This document shows, piece after piece, positions 1 through 11,700 of a DNA stretch of 64,000 bases. Source of the stretch: Notospermus geniculatus. Lineage: Eukaryota; Nemertea; Pilidiophora; Heteronemertea; Lineidae. Both the position numbers and the translations under genes were made by a program. Each line of letters opens with the position of its first letter. The first letter of the stretch is position 1. The stretch covers positions 1 through 64,000 of the forward strand of contig NMRB01002780.1 of the NCBI GenBank assembly GCA_002633025.1, written 5' to 3'. The notes under the pieces are model-generated. The model was not told the DNA's origin and did not search any database. It saw only the letters and a program-made list of their open reading frames with translations.

Positions 1-2526
1 TGAGAACCTCTACCGTAGGTGATATCAGACTATAAACATTTCATTCACATTATCTCCCCAGTTTCTCCAGAAACCATCCCAGGGAACGGAAAGAGCAACC
101 CCTCATTAGCACACACTAATTCTCACCTGCCCGATCTGAATGTTGCGGAGGGTACTCCTCCCTGGTTGACAATGCTCCCCTCTCCCTCTCACACTACTGC
201 TCAATTCACTGTCTACGTTTTCATTTCTTTTCATTTTTTCTCGGGGAAGGCTTTCCGTGTTTGAGAATTCGTTTGATGTTGCAATGTGAGAAGGGATTTA
301 GTTTCCTGTTTTTGTCAGTGAGGCACAGATACGCGACGATTTACCTCTATACCTGCCCTGTCGTCGCCACTCGTACGTCGTTTTGTCGCTTGCCCAGAAT
401 GTATTACTTTCAAATACATCGTATGTTCATTTTCGTTCCAGAGATGAAGACCCTCTTATCTGAAGAATCGTGTGACAAGTCTCCGATGAAACATCATGTC
501 CTGTACAATGTTGACAATCAATGCTAACGACGGATTGGTTTATGGGCAGATTGCACCGGTCAGAGGAGTAGTCTGATGTACATTTGTACTTAAGTTATTT
601 CTGCTATCTAACCCTGGGAATTCATTGATACCAGGGTTAGGGTCGGTGTTCCGCTATTGCCGTCTCCATCAGACCCGTCTCCAAACTATCCCTACATGTA
701 CTTCTACCACCGGGGTTACACAGACAGAGGTGTTGACGTTTTGACACAAATGAAATAAATAAAGGGAGAAAACCCATGTTGCCTACTTCAGGCAACATGG
801 GTGAATATTTTAGAATAGGTGTTTAGATTATGTGAGCTGCCATCTTCATCAATTCGCCATCCCCCATATTAGGCTTTCGTCACGCTCCTCGTCATACACT
901 CGCACGCAAAGTTCGTGTGAGTGGATGAAGAGGAGTGAAGTGAAAACCCCTGCTGTGATCGAGATGATGTCAATTCGCTGATTTCCGATAGGCGGGTGTT
1001 GGTGATCTGCTCTCTGTACATTTATATTGTTGTAGGCCAGTTATACGGCACTAGACTGTATTATCATAGACAGGGAGAGGTGGCCTATCAGGGTACCGTA
1101 CCGATAAGTCCAGTGTTCGTCATATATTCTTAAGGTTGAGGACAACACTGGTTCTGCATAAGAAAATCAAAAGACGAAGCAGAATATATTTTTGTTGTAA
1201 GCGACATTGATGTTTCGTGCGTTTTATTTTCGCAGAATATGGCGTCTTTGTCACGTGACACGTCTGTATGTTGCACTAACAATAATTCCCATCTTATTGT
1301 GAGAGATTAATCATGATTTTCTTGGGTTGAGGGGGAGTATTATATCATTGTTGTTTTAATATAAACTCAAGTAAAAGTTAGTAGACGTTGTGTTTGTGTT
1401 TTTAAGAATGTGATATTCGATACTCGCGCATATTTAAATCATTGGTGTGTAATGTTATATTAACAGCAGATATTTTAGTCCCAAAATGACAAGTCCCCAT
1501 GATTCTTTAAAGCCTCGCTGTATTGAATTTAACGTCCTCCGACATTAGTGTACCGGTAGTGTAAGATACACGTAGTATGCTCCATCTGATTACTGGTACG
1601 TTTAGAGCTCTGCCTGAAGTTTTTTTCGATGTGCGCTGAAAACCAGGTCATCAGGCAAGCATTTTGGGCACCTTCACGAGGCTATGAGACCTTTACCTGC
1701 ACTCTCCCAACAGTTTGAAAATCGGATAAAATCATAAATAAAATTCAATACAGTGGAGCTTTAAGTGTATACAACATCGTGCGGGACAAACCCGATCATG
1801 TAGATTCCCTTTGTGTAGTTTAACCGTCAGTTTCACTGACTATCAAAGAGTGTTGTAGCGTGTGTCCGTCAGTATTCCATCGCTCCATTTCCTGTAAGAG
1901 TAGAGGACACTCCTTCCAGGGGACCTTCTTTACTCTTACACCGGGTTAGGGGACCATAGGTTCGAGTTACCTCGTTACAAGTTGACGTGGGTACGAGTTG
2001 TCCTGTGATACGTGTTATAAATCCACCCCTGGTCATTTTGTTTTTAATCTTGTATGCTATCAAAATTAATGTAGGCCTACATGTATTTTAATTCAAATAA
2101 ATGAAGAAATTTAAAAACATTGTGATTTATTAATTTTTTCTGAAATTCGATGATTTTGCTCTCATAAGCCAGGAAAATGCATCCAAAGCACTTAATTAAA
2201 TTTTCTGGGGGAAGACCCCCAGACCCCCCCCCCCATTTGCGCTTCGCGCTTTGCCGGTGTTCGCCGTCTCCGTTGACCTACGGCCCTTTCTCTCAATCCT
2301 TAATCCGGCCCTGGCACTGGCCTACCCCATATACGGAAGAGGATAGGTCTCAAGGCGAAGTTGTCAGTCATGGTAAAGTGACTTGCCCAAGGCCAACGAT
2401 TCATCTGTCAAATTGTGACGTGGTTGAAGACAAAAACGAGTGAAATGGGATTCTAAACAAGTGCAATTGTCTGTTGGCGTATAACTCGCGAAGATCAGTA
2501 TAAAATAAAAATGGTGTTTAATGCAA
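1..2526. other. Non-coding spacer upstream of the M16 gene
   Basis: No recognisable gene. AATAAATAAA at about 753-762 is followed by a perfect hairpin CCCATGTTGCCT / AGGCAACATGGG (774-802), a possible 3' end of a plus-strand gene to the left. 2170-2450 looks like a decayed SINE-type repeat (GTAAAGTGACTTGCCCAAGG). Confidence 0.5.
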
Positions 2527-2534
2527 GGGACTAG

Positions 2535-2632
2535 CACAGGAGGTTAGCTCAACCGAGGATGACCCCTACGGTATATAAATAGTCCTATTTATATACCGTA
2601 GGGGCCATCCTCGGTTGAGCCAACCTCCTGTG
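2535..2632. mobile_element. 98-bp hAT-like foldback MITE with 8-bp TSD
   Basis: Near-perfect palindrome made of two terminal inverted repeats (CACAGGAGGTTAGCTCAACC...) with hardly any interior. It is flanked by the exact 8-bp target duplication GGGACTAG (2527-2534 and 2633-2640). Eight-base duplications and a CA..G terminus fit hAT elements. It sits 68 bases before the M16 start codon, in the promoter or 5'UTR. Confidence 0.9.
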
Positions 2633-2697
2633 GGGACTAGTTACCAGCCCGCCTCAGCGATGATGCCCAGAATCCGTATTTTAGCACAACCCATTCC

Positions 2698-2709
2698 AAG
2701 ATGGCCGCC
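2698..2709 (+). promoter_or_regulatory. YY1-like element over the M16 start codon
   Basis: AAGATGGCCGCC covers the ATG. AAGATGGC(G/C)GC is the YY1 initiator-type motif often found at 5'UTR/ATG junctions of housekeeping genes; here it also gives a good Kozak context. The same 12 bases overlie the shisa-like start. Confidence 0.45.
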
Positions 2710-5700
2710 GACGACGACTATGAAGTTTTGTGCACAATAAAAGTGAACGGTTCGAATGGAATCCCTGTAACAAAATACAGGTCGAAGCGTTCAGGCCTTA
2801 CAATCTGTCTAGCACAAGTAGATGGACCCATTGTCAATGGCTACTTTTGTCTGGGTTCGTATATATTCACAATATTTCGCACCAGATTTCGGCCGGCAAG
2901 TGGCTCATCGGCATGCCAGGAGGCGGCGCCACGTGGTCGTCAAAGCGCGTGGCGGACAATTTGTTTGTAAAGTGCAGGATAGGCCTAATGTAGGCCTATG
3001 CCCGTCGGTGGGATCAGGGGCTTCGCTGGCCTGGACCGTCTCGCTGTCTGTGGAGATCCACCGTGTGCAGAACCGACAATAAATCATGTAAATAGGCCTA
3101 AGCGTAGATGGTTTGCTTACGTATGCGTAGATAGATATGCTAGGCCTAGTATCGACAATTCCCTTTTTGCTCGGAGCAAAATAGGAATTGTTGGTACTGG
3201 TGTGTCAATCATGACGTCAACATATTGTTCGGACACATTCGAGATAGATCGGAGATTTCCGAGGAAAATGAGAATTGTTGCCTCAAGTACATCAAGCGTG
3301 ACGTCAATAATGGTTCGGAAACATTCGGGAGAGATCGGACATTTCCGAGCAAAATGAGAATTGTTGTTTTTAATGTAGTAAGCATGGCGTCAACATACTT
3401 AACAGCGCATGCGTACAAGAGGCACAGCGCTAGTTTCAACATTTGACAATAGATGGCAGCAGACGACTTGTCAATCTCCACACAGGCGTACAAACTCTCC
3501 AGACTAGCGCAACATCACTGGTTACGACGTTGTTGGGTTCTGAACACAGAGGTTCTTCTGGGAGGCGGTCCTGGTTAGCGAGGCAAGCTGGTGGAGGGTG
3601 TGGGTTGTCGGTGGTAGTTTGTTAATTTTACATGCTATTGTAACTTTGCGATGGCTTTATCATCCTGTAATGTTGGCTTTTCTGTTGTCAACAGCACGAA
3701 AAATCGTAGGCCTAAGTGTTCAAGAATGATGATCACGTCTCAGGTCCCAAGGACCTGACACGTGATCACGTCTCAGGTCCCAAGGACCTGACACGTGATC
3801 ACGTCTCGGGTCCCTTGTTGTTGTTGTCGTTCCGTCGTAAACTGAACCATTTGACGTGTATTCGCCGCCAATCGTCCATCCTCATGCCCAACAAGGTCGT
3901 TAAGGCCCCATGTCCTTGCCAAGCCCAGGGAGGGCAGGTTTCTAACCCCTGCCTTTTAGAAGAGGGGCCTTCTGGTTGACACCTGCCCCCACCAGCGGCA
4001 AAGGCAATGTGGACCTTCAGTAATCAGTGGCATGGCTTCAGAGGCTGATTCCGCAACATAACAGCTGACACCTCAGATATTTTGTACCATCTGTGTATTG
4101 TATATCTCTTTCTAGCTACAGAGGCCCATGATGATGATGGACTTCCCCATACATTGGAACATCTGGTATTTATGGGGAGCGAGGAGTATCCATACAAGGT
4201 TTGTCACTGTAAAAAGAATTTTAAAAGATCTACTTCTTTGCACCATGGCTGTTAGTAAGCATGATTCAGAGGGGCAAATCCCTGCACATTGAAAACATGT
4301 TTTTCATCCAGATTTTTGCTGAAAAAAGACAAAAAGTGCAGTTTTCGATGTCACAACTAAATCGACCTGACATCTCATTTCATTCAGGGTGTCCTTGACC
4401 TCCTTGCCAACCGCTGTCTCGCCTCGGGGACGAATGCCTGGACAGATACAGACCATACCTGCTACACCATGACAAATGCTGGTAGTGAGGGCTTCCTCAG
4501 ACTGATGCCAATCTATCTCGATCACGTTTTGTATCCTACTCTAACGGTGAGTTTTGGAGGGGAAGTTCGGCCTTCTAAACTCAGGCGAGTCAGTCTTGTT
4601 TCAATTCTCCTGGTCTTAATCACTTCCATCAGTGAGCGAAATTCCTGGTACTGAGGTGTACAGTATTGGCTGACCAAGTCCCAAGTTTATCATACGTGCA
4701 CCGGTCACCCATCCACGTAGTGATCGCCCGGGGTGAACGCGCTCTCCGTTGCTTAACTTCTAGCTGCGAGGAGGCCAACACCCCAGCCACTAGACCATAA
4801 AGGAAATCCTCCATGGCCTGTGGGTTAAGCCATGCCATATTGTAGCTGCAAGGGGTTCAAAGCAGCATCTCCCCCTTTGGACAGAGGTGACTGGTCCTCG
4901 AGTCACTTAGCGCCACTCTTTGTCTCAGTGGCGAACTAAAGGCAATCCTCCATGGCCGGCGGGTTAAGCCGTGCCATAGAGTAGCTGCAAGGGGTTCAAA
5001 ACACCAAGTAACTCTATGCCTATGGGCAACAGATGTTAACTCTGCTTACTCATGGCACTTCATACAGAATGCACTCTAGTGCAGGATTTAGCCCCAGCTT
5101 CACATTTATTTGTAAAAATATTTTTAAGGAATCTGGCTACATCACTGAGGTACACCATATCAATGGAGAAGGCGACAACGCGGGCGTGGTTTACTGTGAG
5201 ATGCAGGCACGTGAAAATAGCGGCGAGAGTCGGACATATCTGAACATGTTGAGAAACATGTACCCAGGGCATTGTGGGTACAAGTCGGAGACCGGCGGCA
5301 TGTTGGAGGAACTGAGGACAAGTACGTCACATGAAAAGGTAAAAGACGTTTTGTGAAATGATTACTCGGGTAAAAAATGCAGGAGGAAACTTGAGCTGTG
5401 ACCAAAATGAAGTTGCAAGGAAAGGTGACATCTGTTTTGTGAAAAACTGGTCCAAATGGAAGCAGAAAGTCCTCCACACAAGATCCTTCCACTCGAATGA
5501 CCTCCACACAAGAGATCCTTCCACTCGAATGACCTCCACACAAGAGATCCTTCCACTCGAATGACCTCCACACAAGAGATCCTTCCACTCAAAATGACAG
5601 ATACATGTACATTTAGGCCCACACGGAGGAAAATGGTGATGTTGAACCGACTGATCTGATTTCATTGTTTTCGTCCCGTTAGGTCTGCAGTTACCATCGA

Positions 5701-8700
5701 GAGTTTTATCGCCCTGAGAACCTCTGTATGGTCATCACGGGACAGGTGAAGGCTGAGGACGTGTTTGAAGCACTCAAACCTTTCGAAGACAAGATTGAGA
5801 AAAAGGTAGGAGAGGCATTATTCCTACATGCTACCAATGGGAGCCTTTCCTGCCGTTAGAGGCTGGCTGCCTGTTAGCAGTCCTAGATTTAGTAGAACGT
5901 CACAAAATTTGACATCACAGGCGTAAGTCATGGCATCTGCATCATTATGGATGATGTTGTGGCGTGCATTTCTTCTCTGTGACATCAAATTTCATGACGT
6001 TATAGGACCGCTAACTAGTGGTGGCCTCTAACGGCAGGAAAGTCTCCCATTATTCAAATGCTGTTTGAGTGAGGACTGGCAGGGTGATGGATAACCCTGA
6101 AATCAGCTTGTGTTTTTGGTGTGTGTAAGTGAGATGAGCCAGTTTTACATATTTTCTTCTCAGGGTGAGAGACCACCTCACGTCCGACCATGGACCAGCG
6201 TCGTCCCTCCCTTAGACTCGAGCGTGGAGAAATATGTCCATTATCCATCTGACGACGAAGATCACGGCATCGTTATCGCAGCATGGAGAGGCCCGATGGC
6301 GAGGGATCAGTTTAAGATGACGGCATTGATGGTCCTCATGGAATATCTGACCGACACCGCCATTTCTCCATTGCAACGTGACTTTGTGGAGCTGGAGGAA
6401 CCATACTGTAGTAAGGTAGGTCAACCATCTTGCTTCCAGTTGCAACTGGTCGACCGCCGGTCACCTGATTGAGGAAAAAGAAGTCTGCACAGACCATTTT
6501 GCTGATCAATTTTACTCCAACTGGCTTCCGGAAAGCAGATTAATTTGTTATTATCTGTTTTCAGGTTCGATATTCCATCATAGAGAACAGTGAATCCTGT
6601 GTTTACATTTACTTCGAGAACGTGCCTAAACCAAAGCTCAATCAAATTAAAGACAGGTAAGTTGAAAAGATTTTGTTGGCGTCATTCTAGACTTAAATAT
6701 AGCAAGGTTTTGGGGTGAGGGGCTCGATTTGAATCAGGGCCTGTCGTCAACCAGTGAAGGGTTTCAACATTACCTTGGTCCAAGGAGTGAAGACAGTACC
6801 TTGGCCCAAGGAATGAGGACAGCTCAATCATCTGCAGCAGCCTAAGCCCATTTCTTCCAAGGCATTGAATTGATGAAACCAAACCTAGCCCTGTTTATTG
6901 GCCTCTTATTAGCTCCTGATCTCCGTCGACATCTTTTCAGACTGATGAACCTGCTGAAATCAATATCAGATAAGAAAGAAGAAATTGACATGAAGCGCAT
7001 GGGTCATGTGATTCACCGACGAATACTGGAGTCTTATGACCATGTAAGTAGATGTAGATGGAAACTTAAAGATACCATTGGGACTGACATATGCCGGCCT
7101 GAAGTGGGAGGTGTCCTGATTACAGAGGCTAAAGTGAATGGATTTTACCAATTTCAGACTGTAGTTTGGTGTCCTTGATAGACTGCTCTCCTACTCACAG
7201 AGGTGTCCACCGTGGGATGCTCCACTAGGCTGTATTCAAGTCATTGCCTTGAGGAGGTGACAGCTAGGCCTACAGATTCTAGTGTTCATAGATTCTCCTT
7301 CGTCATATTTCTGATATTTTGATCTTTTATTCATCAGTTCCGTCTGGTTTCCTTTGCAGCTGGAAACTCAACCTCACGACACGTTTGCTTTCATCTGCAT
7401 TGGAGACTTCTTATACGGAGACTCAAAGGAGGACGTAAGTGTTGAAACTGAGCTGCAGATAATTACGGGTATTAGTCGTAAGACTGGCATTCAAAATGTC
7501 AAGAGATTAGATGATTGTATGATAGAGTTTCCAGTTTTGAAGATGGGGATTTGTCCTAATGATTAAGGCGTGCTGCCCCTGAATGCTGGCAATTGAAGCC
7601 TTATGCGATGGTCCGTGGGTTCGAGTCCGGTAGCAATCTAGAAACCTGTTATTATTTCATGCCCATAGAGTTTCAAGTAATGTAGTGAACCAAGTACCCG
7701 TAAGTCTCAATTGAACTAGGCCTATTAGAATCTCTTCTGAATTAGTTGCTTTAAGAAGTTCTTATATTCTGTTTCTTCTCCCAGTTTACAGAGCGGTTCA
7801 GCCAAATAGAAAGTTTCCGAAAACTACGAAAGAAAACTGTCGAGTATTGGTTGGAGATGGTGGAGGAGTATTTCATTGGAAAACCTTACGTGACAGTAAG
7901 TGATTAATCTCTGATGCTTCATCTTGATGAGAATGTTGTTGTTGATGTGCAAACCATTCATCAAGTGTCAAGGACAATTCTGTTGTTTGAATTTGTTAAT
8001 TATGTATCAGTAATGTTATTCCAGGCCTTTCCGTTTGACGGGCGCTAAAGTGTGCATGTGCCTCGCAAACAATAGAACTTCTGTTGTTTGCGAGGCACAT
8101 GCACATTTTAGCGCCCGTCAAACGGAAAGGCCTGCTATTCTGGGAAATTGTTGCAGGAGAGCAATATCACAGTTATTAATTTCCTAGGAATTTCCAGTCA
8201 GTGATGACCACTGAAAATGAATAAAAGATTGCAGCTCTATAAGAGAAATGAACTGCATATCTTTTACTGTCACATATTTCCATGGCTAAGAGATGAGTCA
8301 GTGCCCCGGCCATAATATGGTATTTCATTCGCGGCTCTTCAGTCTGTCACATGGGACAGTAAGCCTTGGTGCCTTGTATCTTGTGTCTTTGCCAGAACAA
8401 GTAAAAGACCCCATCCAAGTGAGGAACATGAGTAGCTTGAGATGGCCTCCTCTGTACTTACCAGGACCAATAATGCTATAGCATCAGCCCTGACGGAAAA
8501 ATGAAATAGAAATACGCCTATTAAGTTAGTGCAGAAAGCCCTTGAGAATGGTCTAAACGTGTTTACAAGGTGTTATGGCAGACTTCTGAGTTTTGTACGA
8601 ACTTTTCGTTTTCCCTGAACCAATGAAAGGTACCATAATCAGAGAAAGAATTTCATAAAAATGTCCAATTTCAGATAATCGGCAACCCAAGTGTGAAATT

Positions 8701-11700
8701 GATGGAGGAGATGGGGCAGACAGAGAAAGACCGGGTTGCCAAACAACAAGAGAAGCTCGGCCCTAAGGGTTTAGAAGAGAATGAGGAGAAATTGAAAAAG
8801 GCTACAGAGGAGAACGAGGTATGTGGACAGCCAAGGAAAGACATTTGTGGGGCGGTCTAGGAAAATCTGTCGGATGTCGCTGAATGATCAACAAGGATTT
8901 CACATGGATTTCCAATTATGCCATAAGATGCTATGTTAAAAAATCAGTGACGGATAGACTCAGGCAATAACCACAGTGATAGTTTTGATAATAACTCTGA
9001 TTCCTCTTAACATGTAGGTGGAGCCACCAGAGGACGTGATCACCAGCGTCGAGGTGCCCAGTGTCTCCTGTATCCAGTTCCATCCAGTACAACCTTCCAG
9101 TAACCACGACAAAACGACGGCTAACACGAATAAGAAGTTCCCATTGGTGGCGCTACCAGTTAGGTTTCAACTTGATGATGTACGGACAAATTTCATCCAG
9201 GTAAGATGAGCCGGGAACGTAGCTCAGGTGGCAGAGGTGTTCTGCTGATGGTGGAGCGTCAATTGTAACCCGATCCAGCAAAAGTACACGCTTGTCGCAA
9301 CCGATAAAAAGGTTAACGGTACAACACGAGCTGAAATGTACCCGGTACGTCTCTGCAGGTTGACAATAGTAGTGGACAGCAGTTATGGAGTATGAACCGA
9401 CCCTATCACTTCAAAATCCAAATTTCTCTTATGGTTCTGTGATTTTTTGCAGATGACTGTCCTATTCAACTGCTGTACCATACCTCAGGAACTTCGCCTC
9501 TATCTACCGTTATTTCTGGAAGTTATTCTTGAGTCGCCGATCATGAGGAACGGAGGTGAGACATTTCTGAAATGAAGCACAACTTTCAGTAGAACTCAGA
9601 TGAGCTGCTCATTCAGCGCTACAATCTGAGCATTTTTGACCGGTACCCATTTATACACCTGGGTGGAGAGAGGCCAGTGAGGCAAAGAGACTTGCCCAAA
9701 GTCTCACGCCCAGTGGGATTCGAACCCGGGACCCTCTGACCGCTAGTTGGAGGCCCGAACCACTACACCACCGTGGCTCCCTCTAATCTTTTCATTTTTG
9801 CGTTCCAGTCCTGGTCAGTCACGAGGACGTGATTGCCGAGTTGGCTGCCGACACCCTATTGATCCAATCAGGAATGGGCGTGTTCGGTCATCGATTCAGC
9901 TGCGGCGATTTCGCGCAAGCCGCTTATATCAATCTCAAGGTCAGTATGCCTAGATCAGTCTTTACCATCTCGCTTGTGCTAGTCTACAATCATAATGCAT
10001 GTTGTTAAAACTGCACTCTGTCAGTTACTTCTGTCATTTATTTGAAAGCAGGTTTGCATTTTGCAATAGCATGCCGCCCAGGTACTATTTTCAAAGCAAA
10101 GTTCAGACAAATATTACGAATCATACACGGATTTCTGAGTGTCGATTCGGACAAACAACATGGAGTTGACCGGGCTGACGTCATTTGGGTGGTTTGCTAT
10201 TGAAGTAAAACGGTTTAGTTTTTGTGTTCTTTAAAGATCCGCGAAGTTGAACTGAACCTGAGACCACTGACCACTATTTTAACTAGAACCATACATTTTT
10301 TTTGGCCACCAGGCCCCTGGTTATTGCCGAATGGAGACAGGAGATAAAGGAGACTTTGAACAAATCGCTTCTCTTCAGCTGAAGGTAGAAAGTCTCTGCT
10401 ATTTCTTTACATTTGTTTGCTGGCTTTAAGCCTTACCCTTTCACCGCCAGGGCCAATTTGTCACAAATGAAAGTATATAAACACCTTGAAAGGCACAGAA
10501 TCCTGTCACATAGGTATTCATTGGAAAGCTCTCAGTGAGTACTTTTCAATGAATACCTATGTGACAGGTTTCTGTGGGATTTTAGGATTTGATCGTTTGA
10601 TACATTTTCATTGAATGGCCACTGGCACCATCCTAAGGAAATCAGGTCTTCCTACGTCACGGCCCACAAAGTGGATGCGAGTTGTGGATGCAAGTATAGG
10701 AACAATCCTAAAGAGACCTGATTACTTCAGGATGGCTGGCACTGAAAGGGTCATGTCTGGTCATATGCATTGGTGGTGGTTAACCTCACATTTGTATTAA
10801 AGCGAATCGACAGTCGCTTTGTAAACAGAAGGATGATGTTTGTAAACATTGCCCTCACAGCCAATCAGAATGCAGGAAATGAGTGTTTGTAAACAAAGAT
10901 TCGTCCCCTTTTGCATTCAAATTTTTTGGCTGACACTTCGCTTAAACATACATTTAAAAACTTCAATTGAAGTCACCCTGATTCTAACAAATGTATGTAT
11001 GTATGTAGCAAATTTATTTATTATGAACATAATGAACCGGTGGTTTGAACTCGAGTTTACCGTCACACCCTTTTCAAGTTACAAACTCGTTCAAAGGTGC
11101 TTTACATACACAGGCAAAAGTGTCCGCTATAAATCCTATATAAAACCGATACAGAATCCCTAGCTTTAAAGGCCTGAGCAATCCAGAGCAAACTCATCTT
11201 CCTGGGAAGTATTACTGTCTGGCTGTTACAAAGCGCACATGACTAGACATTCACACAAACCCTCTGTGCCATCTGGGTACCATATGTGACCCCCTCCAGC
11301 AAAAGCAGGCACTTGTCGCAGGTGATCATCATTGGTCATCAGTTTACTCAACTATTATCACTGTTGTCCTCTACTATTGTCAACCTGCAGAGACGTACAT
11401 TTCAGCTCTTGTGTTGTAAGGCCATTTACCCTTTCCTCAGTTGCGATTTGCGCCTACTTTTGCTAGATCCGGTCACATAACATAAACTCGTCAGGGAATT
11501 TCCCTTCAGTGCTGAAAGGGTTGAACCCTGTTCAACTAGTTTTTGGAGCTGTGGCTGTGTTGACTGGACGATATTGTCTATCCTTGTGTTCCTCTGGTCA
11601 AAATACATCATTTTTAGCTCACTGGGGTGAGCTATTACGATGGTGCAGCGTCCGTCGTCGTCGTCGTCGTCCGTCGTCGTTGTCCGTTAGCAGGGCACGT

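Noticed and set aside
3708-3980. CRISPR-like array of 33-bp repeats at 3716-3812
   Set aside because: No spacers; direct head-to-tail copies in an animal intron, so a minisatellite.
7571-7640. tRNA-like sequence with GGTTCGAGTCC
   Set aside because: Only the B box is convincing; no cloverleaf can be drawn.
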